A stretch of DNA of 64,000 bases, taken from Poriferisodalis sp965231925 (GTDB lineage Bacteria > Actinomycetota > Acidimicrobiia > Acidimicrobiales > Poriferisodalaceae). The stretch lies in the NCBI GenBank assembly GCA_965231925.1, contig OZ246894.1:1054001-1118000 (forward strand), read 5' to 3'. The translations under genes were made by a program, and so were the position numbers. The notes under the pieces were generated by a model, which saw only the letters and a program-made list of their open reading frames with translations, was not told the origin of the DNA and ran no database searches. The first letter of the stretch is position 1. Each line of letters starts with the position of its first letter. Shown in pieces: positions 1-8,153 of this stretch.

Positions 1-165
1 GGCTGAGCCGGTGGCGATAACGGCTTGGACGGAGCCGTCCCGGTGAGCTGTATCGATCAGCGAACGTGTCCAGCGCAGTGCTTCGTCGTCGGGCCACGAA
101 ACCACAGCGCGTTCCCAGTGTCCTGCTGGTAACGCAGAGGGCGACGTAAGCGTCTGGTTGCTCAT
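1..165 (-). CDS. Nucleotidyltransferase-like protein, N-terminal part (runs off the left edge)
   Basis: Only the first 55 codons are visible. They end in VIATGSA, which resembles the start of the GSxxR/K loop of minimal nucleotidyltransferases (MNT fold). The ATG overlaps the stop of the upstream HEPN-like gene as ATGA, so the two genes were translationally coupled. HEPN-nucleotidyltransferase pairs are a known toxin-antitoxin arrangement, in which the nucleotidyltransferase neutralises the HEPN RNase. That role is inferred from the pairing and a short motif; the catalytic Asp residues lie outside the window, so an unrelated protein is possible. Confidence 0.4.
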   Translation of the reverse strand, partial: MSNQTLTSPSALPAGHWERAVVSWPDDEALRWTRSLIDTAHRDGSVQAVIATGSA

Positions 166-346
166 GGAGCGACCGTTGCCTTGATCGCTTCGAAGTAGCT
201 CCGGACTTCATCGGCAACGTCCTGAGCGTCGAGATCTTCGTCCTCGGCGAGCTCGATGTCGCCGTAAGCCTCAAACTTGCGCCTGTCGTTCAGCGCGATG
301 AGCAACTGCTCGATATCAGGCAGGCCGTGGGACGCCGTGAAGCTCC
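162..346 (-). pseudogene. C-terminal fragment of a HEPN-like gene interrupted by IS630
   Basis: This open frame encodes the last ~60 residues, RSFTASHGLPDIEQLL through FEAIKATVAP, and ends in TGA overlapping the next ATG. It has no start of its own and begins exactly at the IS630 left border. Removing the element and one TA copy joins it in frame (GCT AGG AGC) to the fragment at 1504-1703, giving a small protein of about 128 residues with no other lesion. Its size, helical character and the RRKFEAYGD segment resemble HEPN-domain proteins. The assignment is tentative because no clear Rx4-6H motif is seen. Confidence 0.5.
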
Positions 347-1455
347 TAGTGGTGTGTCGCGGGTTTGTTTGCGCGGTTGAGGGTGGTTCGGGCTCGTTGG
401 ATCTTGGCGTTGATCTGTTCGGCGGTTTTGGTCCAGCGCAGCGGTTTGGGGTCGGTGTTCCAGTGGGCTGTCCATTGTTCGATGATGTCGGTGAGGTGGG
501 CGACGCTGGTGAACGCCCGGCCTTTGAGGGCTTTGCGGGCGAGGATCGAGAACCAGCCTTCGACGAGGTTGGCCCAGCTCGCGCTGGTGGGGGTGAAGTG
601 GAGGTGCCAGCGGCGCTGGGCGGGCCGGGCGAGCCATTGGCGGACGGGCTCGGACTTGTGGGCGGACAGGTTGTCCAAGATGACGTGGACGTCGAGATGG
701 CGCGGCGTTCGGCGGTCGATCTCTTTGAAGAAGGCGAGCACGTCGTTGCCGGTGTGGCGCTTGCGGGTCGCGGCGAGCACCTCGCCGGTGGCGACGTCGA
801 GCGCGGCGAACAGGTCGACGGTGCCGTTTCTTTTGTAGTCGTGGGTCATCGTGCGGTTGCGGCCCGGGCGCATCGGCAGCGACGGCTGGGTGCGGTCCAG
901 GGCCTGTATCTGGGTCTTTTCGTCGAAGCTGAACACCACGGCGCGCTCGGGCGGGTCGACATAGAGGCCGATCACGTCGTCGAGCTTCGCCTCGAAATCG
1001 GGATCGGCGGAGATCTTGAACACGTCGGTGAGCCACGGCCGCAGCCCCGCCTCCCGCCAGGTGCGCGCCACGGCGTCCTTGCCCACCCCGTGACGGGCCG
1101 CCATCTGCCGCGTCGACCAGCACGCAGCCCCGTCAGGCGGCTCGACCGTGAGCGTGTCGGCCACGATCGCCGCCTCGGTCTCGGCGCTGACCGACCGCTC
1201 GGGGCCCCGGCCCGCAGCGACGGTGTCCAGCCAGCCCAGCCCGCCCGCCTCGAAGCCGCGCCGCCAAGCACGCACCGTGTTCGGCGCGACGCCCCCGCGG
1301 CGGGCGATCTCCTCGTTGGGCAGCCCCTGCGCCGCCCACAAAAGCACACGGGCCTGACGCGCCGCGCGCACCGTCGAGCGCCCCGAGGCCGCCACACGCT
1401 CCAGCACCGCACGGTCCGACTCGCCCAGATCCAACGCAACAGCACACATGCTCAT
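346..1455 (-). CDS. IS630-family DDE transposase
   Basis: Transposase of a Tc1/mariner-like IS630 element, which cuts and pastes into TA dinucleotides. The N-terminus holds helix-turn-helix segments (around GLPNEEIARRGGVAPNTVRAW). The DDE catalytic core is intact: FSFDEKTQ (first Asp), VHVILDNLSAHK (second Asp) and NLVEGWFSIL (Glu). The length of about 369 residues is normal for the family. I chose the ATG at 1455; an in-frame upstream start at 1485 is also possible. The stop codon TAG is completed by the target TA and the next flanking base, so translation stops at the element border. The frame is intact and may be active. Confidence 0.93.
   Translation of the reverse strand: MSMCAVALDLGESDRAVLERVAASGRSTVRAARQARVLLWAAQGLPNEEIARRGGVAPNTVRAWRRGFEAGGLGWLDTVAAGRGPERSVSAETEAAIVADTLTVEPPDGAACWSTRQMAARHGVGKDAVARTWREAGLRPWLTDVFKISADPDFEAKLDDVIGLYVDPPERAVVFSFDEKTQIQALDRTQPSLPMRPGRNRTMTHDYKRNGTVDLFAALDVATGEVLAATRKRHTGNDVLAFFKEIDRRTPRHLDVHVILDNLSAHKSEPVRQWLARPAQRRWHLHFTPTSASWANLVEGWFSILARKALKGRAFTSVAHLTDIIEQWTAHWNTDPKPLRWTKTAEQINAKIQRARTTLNRANKPATHH
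349..373. repeat. IS630 left inverted repeat
   Basis: Begins GTGGTGTGTCG directly after the TA at 347-348. It matches the right end in 23 of 25 positions. Confidence 0.88.
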
Positions 1456-1476
1456 GACAAGCACACTAACCAACAC

Positions 1477-1501
1477 CGCAAACAAACACTCGACACACCA
1501 C
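1477..1501. repeat. IS630 right inverted repeat
   Basis: Ends CGACACACCAC just before the TA at 1502-1503. It is the reverse complement of the left end with two mismatches. Confidence 0.88.
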
Positions 1502-1503
1502 TA

Positions 1504-1703
1504 GCCAGCGCAACTTTCGCTGGGTGAGTGCGTCCGGGTCGTGGCTGCCCGAGGTGCAACGCCATGGCAACCACGCACGCCTCTAAGCAGTAGAACCCGT
1601 ACATCGCGAGATCTGCCCAGTCGACCGGATCCCACCAAGCTGTCTCCACCTTCTGCAGGTGTCGGTGAGCGATCTCCAATGAGTCCGCCGCCGTCTGTGT
1701 CAT
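1504..1703 (-). pseudogene. N-terminal fragment of the IS630-interrupted HEPN-like gene
   Basis: Encodes MTQTAADSLEIAHRHL through HPAKVALA, then runs into the IS630 right end and stops shortly inside it. The remainder of the gene lies at 162-346. The fragment carries helix-forming residues and a WWDPVDWADLAMYGFY segment typical of small helical HEPN-like proteins. The start is the ATG at 1703. Function cannot be proven from the sequence; the coupling to a nucleotidyltransferase-like gene is the main clue. Confidence 0.5.
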
Positions 1704-1850
1704 CTGGGACCTCGCTCAGCCGTTGGACGCAGCGTCGCTGGCTCGCATTGTACAAACCCACTCCTCCGGACTCGGAAGTCGCCGAGAACCTGGCCTGGGC
1801 CAGTGAACGAAGCCTTGGGCACTTCCAATTCCGCGTTTCGGTGGCCGTGT

Positions 1851-1856
1851 CATACT
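1851..1856 (+). promoter_or_regulatory. -10-like box CATACT, leaderless layout
   Basis: The last base is 8 nt before the GTG start at 1864. It keeps the A and T at the two key -10 positions, and no Shine-Dalgarno sequence precedes the gene. Confidence 0.4.
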
Positions 1857-1863
1857 CACCCGC

Positions 1864-2322
1864 GTGAAATTCCGAGGCGCACCAAGTCACTGCCTGCTAG
1901 CAACGACGGTGGCAGTAGTTCTGATGGTCTCGGTCGGCTGCGCCGCCGATTGTCCACCTTGTGAATCGAATCCGCCGACGAATACTCCTGCGTCATCGAC
2001 TGCGCCAGAGACTGCCCCGCCGGGCGATGCGGCGGACGCCTGCTCAGAGGCTCGCTTGATCGCAGAGCAAGCGGGACGCACAGTCGATGTGCTGGAACGT
2101 GCTGGGCTCGAGTTCGTGGCTGCTGCAGCCGACTTGGCCGAAGCAGACCTGCGTGACGCGTTTCCCGAGGTTCCTGACTGGCGCATCGAGCAGGCTCGAG
2201 AGAGTGCGGCGGAAGAGGCAGTGGATGCATGGAGCCGCTCAGCGGAGGCTAAGGCGCTCGACGGGGCCCGAGTTGATTCGGCGAGATTTGCCGCGGAGGC
2301 GTCCGCCGCGTGCGGTGGCTGA
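1864..2322 (+). CDS. Predicted lipoprotein of unknown function
   Basis: A 152-residue protein with an N-terminal hydrophobic segment (CLLATTVAVVLMVSVGC) ending in a Cys that could be lipidated. The lipobox is imperfect, with Ser at -3. A Thr/Pro/Ala-rich linker (about residues 35-60) follows, then a helical, Ala/Glu-rich domain. Two Cys residues early in the mature part (ADCPPC) and two more (ACSEA, SAACGG) could form disulphides. No family was recognised. The GTG start is supported by a -10-like box just upstream. It probably sits on the outer face of the membrane. Confidence 0.72.
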   Translation: MKFRGAPSHCLLATTVAVVLMVSVGCAADCPPCESNPPTNTPASSTAPETAPPGDAADACSEARLIAEQAGRTVDVLERAGLEFVAAAADLAEADLRDAFPEVPDWRIEQARESAAEEAVDAWSRSAEAKALDGARVDSARFAAEASAACGG

Positions 2323-2529
2323 CGAGACCCTCGCTCACCGGTGACGCTGTCCGTCAGCCGGTCAGAATCCGCTTCCGAACCCGCTGGTGCCGCGAGTAGT
2401 CTCAGGTTTCAGAGGCCAGCCGCCCCGAGCTTGGCAGACGTACCGCAAATGGCGTCACTCGGGGGGCTGGCCCTCTCGCGAACCTATGCCAAGGCGCTCA
2501 GAATCTGAGGTGGATTTTCGGCAGAGAGA

Positions 2530-3531
2530 TCAGCGGCGGGCGGCGGCGGCGCGCAGCGATGCCACGGTCTCAGTGCCCGGTCCCAGGCGGCGGGCGGCTG
2601 CGTCTTGGCACAGCTCGTTCAGCGTCCGGTTCAGCGGCGTGTCAATGCCGAACTTCTCGCCGAGCTCGCAGATTCGGCCGTTGAAGTGCTCCACCTCGAC
2701 GGTGGGACGCCGGAAGTGCAAGTCCTGCCAGGTGGACGGGTAGCTGTGCATCACCGGATCTGCCTCACCGCGCGGCTCGCGCCGGCCCGGAATGCGCATG
2801 CGCTCGATCCACGCGCGCAAATCCTTGCCGTCGTCCATGATCGGCGAGATCCCCGCCGCATCCAGCACATCTGCTGCTTCTTCTTGCAGATCGGCCATGA
2901 AGAAACGGGTTTCTTCGTCGCAGAACCACATCTGCACCGGCAGGTCGATCAGCGCTGAGAACGCGTTCGTGAGGTTCAGCACCAGCTTTCCCCACTTGGC
3001 GACAGCAACGTTGTCGTCGACCGAGGCGCCCATGTCTGCCGCAACAAAATCGTCAACCACCGCCGCGCACAGACCATCGGAGCCAGTGGGCCAGCATCCG
3101 ATCTGAGCCCGGCGGGCACCGGTGTGGGTGACCACGCCTGGCTCGTCGATGCGAGCACCGATTCGCACCATGACGCCGTAGGCCCGAAAGCCCTGCTCAG
3201 TCAGCCATTCCTCGTTGGTGACGCTGTTCTGAAAGCAGAACAGCGGCACGTCGTCGTACAGCTCACGGTGCTGTTCGATCGCCTCGAAGGTGTGCTGAGT
3301 CTTCATGGCCAGCAGCACGACGGTGTTCGAATCGATCGACAGCTCGTGGGCTCGTCGGGCCGCAGGCAGTTGAAAGTGGCCTTCGGTGTAACCCGAGATG
3401 TGCAGCCCCGTGTGCTGCAACGCGGCCAGATGGTCGCCTCGCGCAATGAGTGCCACCGAGCGCCCTGCCTGGGTCAGCCGGGCACCCAGTACGCATCCGA
3501 TCGCCCCCGCTCCGTGCACGATGTAGTTCAA
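2530..3531 (-). CDS. Ketopantoate reductase family protein (ApbA/PanE)
   Basis: NADPH-dependent 2-dehydropantoate 2-reductase family enzyme of 333 residues. The Rossmann motif GAGAIG lies at residues 7-12. The FQNSV segment (about 99-104) contains the conserved Asn, and KWGKLVLNLTNAFSAL (about 179-194) carries the catalytic Lys. The C-terminal helical domain is present. The start is the TTG directly before NYIVHGAGAIG, with a GAAGG ribosome-binding site upstream; longer frames add residues that do not belong to the family. It stands alone, divergent from the P450 gene, so it may act on another 2-oxoacid rather than in pantothenate synthesis. Confidence 0.85.
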   Translation of the reverse strand: MNYIVHGAGAIGCVLGARLTQAGRSVALIARGDHLAALQHTGLHISGYTEGHFQLPAARRAHELSIDSNTVVLLAMKTQHTFEAIEQHRELYDDVPLFCFQNSVTNEEWLTEQGFRAYGVMVRIGARIDEPGVVTHTGARRAQIGCWPTGSDGLCAAVVDDFVAADMGASVDDNVAVAKWGKLVLNLTNAFSALIDLPVQMWFCDEETRFFMADLQEEAADVLDAAGISPIMDDGKDLRAWIERMRIPGRREPRGEADPVMHSYPSTWQDLHFRRPTVEVEHFNGRICELGEKFGIDTPLNRTLNELCQDAAARRLGPGTETVASLRAAAARR

Positions 3532-3654
3532 CTGCGGGCCTTCGCGGGGTATTGGCTGGGTTGTCACGGCGGTACATCGTGCCAGATGGCCCCGCGTGCG
3601 GCCCGGACTGTCGCGCGTTGGCGCGGGCCGTGCCTGCGGTTCGCGGCGCGGCGC

Positions 3655-3660
3655 TACCGT
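3655..3660 (+). promoter_or_regulatory. -10 box TACCGT, leaderless layout
   Basis: TANNNT hexamer with 6 nt between it and the ATG at 3667; there is no ribosome-binding site in between. Confidence 0.5.
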
Positions 3661-3666
3661 GCTGCC

Positions 3667-4938
3667 ATGCGCCAGTGGAACACCGATGTGCCGAACATGA
3701 TGGAGGCGTGGTTCTGGAAGCAGCCCGCCGACGTGATCGATGCGGTGATCGCTCGACACCATGCCGAGGCCCCGCTGGATTGGTTCGAAGAGCCCGACTA
3801 CGACGACGAAGTCGTCAAGCCGGGTCCTGGCTACTGGTGTGTCACCAGGCACGCTGACATCGCCGCGGTCTCGCGCAACACCGAGGTGTTCAGCTCTGCT
3901 GCCGGCATCACCATGCTGGATGCGCCGCCGGAGTTCACCGAGTTCTTCAGCTCCATGATCGCCATGGACGACCCGCGCCACGCCCGGCTGCGGCGCCTCG
4001 TCGCCAAGGGCTTCACGCCCAAGATGCTGGCCGATCTCGACGGCAGGGTTCAGGCGGCAGCGGCGGAGATTGTCGACTCTGTGTGCGAGAAGGGCAGTTG
4101 CGATTTCGTGACCGAGGTGGCCGCGGCGCTCCCGCTCAAGATCGTGTGCGACCTGATGGGCATACCGCGGTCGGAGTACCAGGGCGTGTTCGAGGCCAGC
4201 AACGTCATCCTGGGCATCTCCGATCCTGAGTACCAGCCCGAGGACTTCGACTTCTTGACCGCATTGCTCACCGCCGGCGGGCAGTTGGCCGAGTTGATGA
4301 AGGAGGTCGCCCAGGCGAAACGCGGCGGTGACGGCACCGATCTCACCAGCGTGCTCGTCAATGCCGAGCTGCCCGACGATCAGCTCAGCGACGCCGACCT
4401 CGCCAGCTTCTTCGTCCTGCTGGTGGTGGCCGGCAACGAGACCACGCGCAATGCCATCTCATGGGGGCTGAGCTATCTCACCGAACATCCCGATCAGCGG
4501 GCCATCTGGGCCGCAGACTTCGAGGGCATCGCGCCGACTGCTGTCGAAGAGATCGTGCGGCTGTCCAGCCCGGTGGGCTACATGCGGCGCACCGTCACCC
4601 GCGACTTCGTCTTCGAGGGGCGAGAGATGCAAGAGGGCGAAAAGGTCGCGATGTTCTACGTCGCCGCCAACCGCGACCCCGCTGTATTCGACGACCCCTT
4701 CAAGTTCGATGTTCTGCGAGACCCGAACCCCCAGTACGGCTTCGGCGGTCCTGGCCCGCACTATTGCCTGGGCGCGCATCTGGCACGTCGTGAGATGACG
4801 GTGATGTACCGGGAGCTGTTCAACCGGCTGCCCGACATCGTCGCGGTCGACGAGCCCGACACCTTGCAGGCGGCGTTCATCCACGGCGTCAAGCACCTCG
4901 ACGTCGAATTCACGCCTACGGCCCCGCTGGCCGCCTGA
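3667..4938 (+). CDS. Cytochrome P450, CYP125/124/142-like
   Basis: Haem monooxygenase of 423 residues. The I-helix motif AGNETTRN lies near residue 255, an ExxR pair (EEIVR) near 295, and the haem loop FGGPGPHYCLG near 359-369 with the axial Cys at about 367. The combination AGNETTRN plus GPHYCLGAHLARRE is typical of actinobacterial CYP125/CYP124/CYP142 enzymes, which hydroxylate the terminal methyl of steroid side chains or branched lipids. The ATG at 3667 is chosen because a -10 box sits just upstream; the frame stays open further upstream only as antisense of the reductase gene. No ferredoxin gene is adjacent. The substrate is inferred. Confidence 0.93.
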   Translation: MRQWNTDVPNMMEAWFWKQPADVIDAVIARHHAEAPLDWFEEPDYDDEVVKPGPGYWCVTRHADIAAVSRNTEVFSSAAGITMLDAPPEFTEFFSSMIAMDDPRHARLRRLVAKGFTPKMLADLDGRVQAAAAEIVDSVCEKGSCDFVTEVAAALPLKIVCDLMGIPRSEYQGVFEASNVILGISDPEYQPEDFDFLTALLTAGGQLAELMKEVAQAKRGGDGTDLTSVLVNAELPDDQLSDADLASFFVLLVVAGNETTRNAISWGLSYLTEHPDQRAIWAADFEGIAPTAVEEIVRLSSPVGYMRRTVTRDFVFEGREMQEGEKVAMFYVAANRDPAVFDDPFKFDVLRDPNPQYGFGGPGPHYCLGAHLARREMTVMYRELFNRLPDIVAVDEPDTLQAAFIHGVKHLDVEFTPTAPLAA

Positions 4939-4960
4939 GCCCGCCCGGCCCGGCTGCACG

Positions 4961-4966
4961 TAGCGT
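4961..4966 (+). promoter_or_regulatory. -10 box TAGCGT, leaderless layout
   Basis: TAGCGT with 7 nt before the ATG at 4974 and no Shine-Dalgarno sequence. Confidence 0.5.
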
Positions 4967-4973
4967 TCTTGCT

Positions 4974-6275
4974 ATGAACCAACCTCAGATCGCGCCCGCT
5001 ACGGGCAAGCTCGGCGTGCTGACGCCCGGCATGGGCGCGGTGGCCACCACGTTCATCGCGGGAGTCCTCGCTGCACGGGCCGGGCTGGCGGCGCCCATTG
5101 GCTCGGTCAGCCAGATGGCCCATATCCGCCTCGGCGGCCGGGCCGACGGCCGCAATCCGCTGATCCGCGACTTCGTGCCGTTGGCCGAGCTCGATGATCT
5201 CGTCTTCGGCGGCTGGGACCCCATCACGCCCAACGCGCTCGAAGGGGCCCGCACCGCCGGTGTGCTCGAGGAGCGCGACCTCGGCGTGATCTCGCGTGAG
5301 CTGGAAGGCATCGTGGCGATGGACGCCGTGTTCGACCCCCGCTGGGTGAGCCGGCTTGAAGGCACCCGCACGAAGCCTCCGATGAGCAAGCTGGACGCCG
5401 CACAGGCGCTGATGGATGACATCGAGCGCTTCCGGGCCGAGAACGAATGCGACCGGTTGGTGATGGTGTGGTGCGGTTCGACGGAGGCCTATCAGGAGCC
5501 CACCGAGGTGCACGCCACGGTCGAGGCGTTCGAAGCCGGGCTCGCCGCCGACGACGACAACATCTCGCCGAGTCAGCTCTACGCCTACGCGGCGCTCATG
5601 AGCGACGTGCCGTTCGCAAATGGGGCCCCGAACCTGGCGGTCGACATTCCGGTGATGACCGAGCTGGCGCAGCGTCGTGGCGTCCCCATCGCCGGCAAAG
5701 ACTTCAAGACCGGCCAGACCCTCATGAAGACGCTGGTGGCGCCGGGCCTCAAGGCTCGGATGCTGGGTCTGCGCGGCTGGTACTCCACCAACATCTTGGG
5801 CAACCGTGACGGCGAGGTGCTCGACGATCCGGAGAACTTCAAGACCAAGGAGACGTCCAAGCTGGGCGTCCTCGACACGATCCTGCAGCCCGAGACCTAC
5901 CCCGATCTCTACAGCGAGATCGATCACGTGGTGCGTATCAACTATTACCCGCCCCGCGGCGACAACAAAGAGGGCTGGGACAACATCGACATCTTCGGAT
6001 GGCTCGGTTACCCGATGCAGATCAAGATCGACTTTCTGTGCCGCGATTCGATCCTTGCGGCACCGATCGTGCTCGACTTGGCGCTGTTCTTGGACCTCGC
6101 CCAGCGTGCCGGCCACGGCGGCGTGCAGGAGTGGCTGTCGTTCTACCTGAAGGCCCCCCAGTCGGCCGATCCTGCCGGTCCCGAGCACGACCTGTTCATC
6201 CAGCAGACGAAGCTGAAGAACACCCTTCGTGAGTGGATGGGCGAGGAGCCCGTCACCCACTCCGAAGCCGGCTGA
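4974..6275 (+). CDS. ino1: Inositol-3-phosphate synthase (myo-inositol-1-phosphate synthase)
   Basis: NAD-dependent conversion of glucose 6-phosphate to inositol 3-phosphate, the first step toward phosphatidylinositol and mycothiol in actinobacteria. The protein has 433 residues. It starts with a Rossmann segment (LGVLTPGMGAVATTFIAGV), and the catalytic/tetramer region reads GKDFKTGQTLMKT (about 240-255), GWYSTNILGNRDG and YYPPRGDNKEGWDNIDI. These match the inositol-phosphate synthase family closely. It has its own leaderless-type promoter and is separated from the P450 gene by 35 nt. Confidence 0.92.
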   Translation: MNQPQIAPATGKLGVLTPGMGAVATTFIAGVLAARAGLAAPIGSVSQMAHIRLGGRADGRNPLIRDFVPLAELDDLVFGGWDPITPNALEGARTAGVLEERDLGVISRELEGIVAMDAVFDPRWVSRLEGTRTKPPMSKLDAAQALMDDIERFRAENECDRLVMVWCGSTEAYQEPTEVHATVEAFEAGLAADDDNISPSQLYAYAALMSDVPFANGAPNLAVDIPVMTELAQRRGVPIAGKDFKTGQTLMKTLVAPGLKARMLGLRGWYSTNILGNRDGEVLDDPENFKTKETSKLGVLDTILQPETYPDLYSEIDHVVRINYYPPRGDNKEGWDNIDIFGWLGYPMQIKIDFLCRDSILAAPIVLDLALFLDLAQRAGHGGVQEWLSFYLKAPQSADPAGPEHDLFIQQTKLKNTLREWMGEEPVTHSEAG

Positions 6276-6436
6276 GCACAGCGCCTCAATGGCCCCAAAT
6301 GTTCACGGGTTGTTTGCTTTGTCGCGCAAGCGGTGAGTGAATCTCAACGTACTTTCAGGTTTGTCTCAGGAAGTATTCAGCATCACTCGTCAAAGTCTGA
6401 AGTGCCCGATTCCCCCCTCCCGAAAGGAGTGACGGC

Positions 6437-7081
6437 ATGGCTGACAACGAAGTAGAAGCACCGATCCAGAATCACCGACGCAGACGAACTCTCGTCAGGG
6501 GACGCAGAGGCCGATTGCTGGCTGCACTTCTCGCCGCCGCGATGGCGGGCGTGCTTGCCCTGACGTTTACGATCGGCTCGGCGGGCGCCCAGAGCGGCGA
6601 CTCCATCGGTGTCACCGAACAGCAGCAAACGAACGTGGGCCAGGTCCTCGCACGGGATCATCACGATGAAGTCATCTGGGCTCACCATGACGGCGAACCC
6701 CGGAAGCATCACGAGGACTGTGATCATCGCCGCGGCAAGTTCGGACACCGCGTTGCGGTGAACTCAGTCGCCGAGTTGCTCGGCCTGGAGCCCGAGGCGC
6801 TGCGCGACAGAATGGTGGACGGCGAGACGCTGGCTGACATCGCAGCCGCGCAAGGCGTCGAGGTGTCTGACCTGGTCGATGCGATTGTGGCTGCCATCAG
6901 CGAGCACGCTGCAGAGCACGGCCGCGAGATCGACACCGAAGCGTTGATCGAGAAGGTCACCGCAGTGGTGAACGATGAGCATCCCGAGCGGCCCGAAGGC
7001 AAGGACGGCTGGAAGGACCGCCGAGGTCTTCACCGCTGGGGCGGTCACATCGGATCGCACAGCGCCCTCTCGACCACCTGA
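6437..7081 (+). CDS. Secreted or membrane-anchored His-rich protein of unknown function
   Basis: A 214-residue protein. An Arg-rich N-terminus (NHRRRRTLVRGRRGRLL) precedes one hydrophobic segment (LLAALLAAAMAGVLALTFTIG) with an AGAQS cleavage-like site, so it is probably exported. A His/Asp-rich stretch (HHDEVIWAHHDGEPRKHHED) could bind metal. A small helical domain follows, LGLEPEALRDRMVDGETLADIAAAQGVEVSDLVDAI, of a kind repeated in many actinobacterial secreted proteins. The ATG has a good AAAGGAG site. It is followed by a strong terminator hairpin, so it forms a single-gene unit. Confidence 0.8.
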   Translation: MADNEVEAPIQNHRRRRTLVRGRRGRLLAALLAAAMAGVLALTFTIGSAGAQSGDSIGVTEQQQTNVGQVLARDHHDEVIWAHHDGEPRKHHEDCDHRRGKFGHRVAVNSVAELLGLEPEALRDRMVDGETLADIAAAQGVEVSDLVDAIVAAISEHAAEHGREIDTEALIEKVTAVVNDEHPERPEGKDGWKDRRGLHRWGGHIGSHSALSTT

Positions 7082-7093
7082 GTCCTCCCCAAC

Positions 7094-7135
7094 CCGAAGC
7101 GGGCCGGCTGTGCCCCCTCCGTCGGCCCGCTTCGG
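7094..7135 (+). terminator. Strong hairpin terminator
   Basis: A perfect 12-bp stem (7094-7105 with 7124-7135, CCGAAGCGGGCC) and an 18-nt loop, starting 13 nt after the stop codon. There is no T-tract, as is common in high-GC actinobacteria. Confidence 0.75.
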
Positions 7136-7151
7136 CGCGCCCCGGCACCCG

Positions 7152-7157
7152 TAGCGT
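7152..7157 (+). promoter_or_regulatory. -10 box TAGCGT, leaderless layout
   Basis: TAGCGT with 8 nt before the ATG at 7166, which supports that start over an upstream in-frame TTG. Confidence 0.45.
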
Positions 7158-7165
7158 TGCGTGCC

Positions 7166-8104
7166 ATGACCGGCGAGCACGGCACAGCGATCCCGGTAAT
7201 CGACATCTCACCCGGCGCGCCTGCGCACGACGTGTGTGCGCAGATCGACGCGGCCTGCCGGGGCATCGGCTTCTTTGCAATCACCGGCCACGGTGTCGCG
7301 GGCGAGTTGCTCGATGGCGTGCTCGACGTGACCAGGGAGTTCTTCGCCCAACCGCTCGCCGACAAAAAGTCGCTGGCGATCGAGCTGTCCGATCATCACC
7401 GGGGCTACGCCGGCGTCGAGGGCGAGCTGCTCGAGCCCGGCATGCGAGCCGACTTCAAGGAGACCTTGGATCTCGGCCCAGAGGTGCCGCTCGACGACCC
7501 TCACCGGTCGCCCCTCGAAGGGCCGAACCAATGGCCGGCCCTGCCGGGATTCCGGGAGACGGTCGAGGCATACCAAGCTGCTGTACTCGTAGCAGCGAAG
7601 TGTCTGTTGCGGTTGGTCGCGCAGGCTCTCCGCCAAGAGCCGTCCTACTTCGATCGACGATTCGTGCGCCCCCTCGTCGGCACACGGCTCATCCACTACC
7701 CGGCGGTGGGCGAACCGCGACCCGACCAGCTCGGCTGCGGCGCCCACAGCGACTACGGCTGCGTCACACTGCTGCACATCGACGGCACAGCCGGCCTGCA
7801 GCTGGCGGACATCGACGGCCGATGGCACGACGTCATCGCGCCGCCAGGCAGCTTCGTCGTGAACCTCGGCGACATGCTGGCCCGCTGGACCAACGACCGG
7901 TACCGCGCCACCGTTCACCGGGTGCAGTCGCCGCGCAACCGAGACCGCTATTCGGTGCCGACGTTCGTCAACCCGTCCTACGACACGGTCGTCGAATGTC
8001 TGCCGAGCTGTCTCGGCGAGGGCGAGCGGCCGAAGTACCCCACGACCACCTCGGGCGCCTACCTGCAATCCCGGTTCAACGAGACGTTCGCCTACCGCCA
8101 GTAG
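7166..8104 (+). CDS. 2-oxoglutarate/Fe(II)-dependent dioxygenase, isopenicillin N synthase family
   Basis: A 312-residue non-haem iron oxygenase. The N-terminal DIOX_N region (IPVIDISPGAP, GFFAITGHGV) is followed by the double-stranded beta-helix core. The iron ligands are the His and Asp of CGAHSDYGCVTLL and the His of RATVHRV; the downstream RYSVPTF carries the Arg-x-Ser that binds 2-oxoglutarate. The length and motifs fit family members that hydroxylate or desaturate small molecules. Substrate unknown. It is convergent with the methyltransferase gene. Confidence 0.9.
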   Translation: MTGEHGTAIPVIDISPGAPAHDVCAQIDAACRGIGFFAITGHGVAGELLDGVLDVTREFFAQPLADKKSLAIELSDHHRGYAGVEGELLEPGMRADFKETLDLGPEVPLDDPHRSPLEGPNQWPALPGFRETVEAYQAAVLVAAKCLLRLVAQALRQEPSYFDRRFVRPLVGTRLIHYPAVGEPRPDQLGCGAHSDYGCVTLLHIDGTAGLQLADIDGRWHDVIAPPGSFVVNLGDMLARWTNDRYRATVHRVQSPRNRDRYSVPTFVNPSYDTVVECLPSCLGEGERPKYPTTTSGAYLQSRFNETFAYRQ

Positions 8105-8153
8105 CGGCTGGTCAGCATCAGGCGCCCGGTGCCCGGCGCTCGAACAGAGGGGC

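Larger units (their letters stand above)
349..1501 (-). mobile_element. IS630-family insertion sequence, complete, 1,153 bp
   Basis: The element is bounded by 25-bp inverted repeats (23/25 matching) and flanked on both sides by TA (347-348 and 1502-1503), the target duplication expected for IS630. It carries one intact transposase gene. It sits in a small HEPN-like gene, whose two halves rejoin in frame when the element and one TA are removed. The undamaged reading frame on both sides points to a recent insertion. Confidence 0.92.

Noticed and set aside
277..1527. 416-codon open frame on the plus strand across the IS element
   Set aside because: Antisense of the IS630 transposase, whose DDE motifs are clear on the other strand.
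2387..2743. Possible small gene on the plus strand between the lipoprotein and reductase genes
   Set aside because: Overlaps the 3' end of the reductase-like gene, is Arg/Ser-rich and has no start signal. I see nothing convincing in the gap 2323-2529.
3124..3666. N-terminal extension of the P450 frame upstream of 3667
   Set aside because: The extension is antisense to the ketopantoate-reductase-like gene and has no P450 similarity; a -10 box sits right before the chosen ATG.
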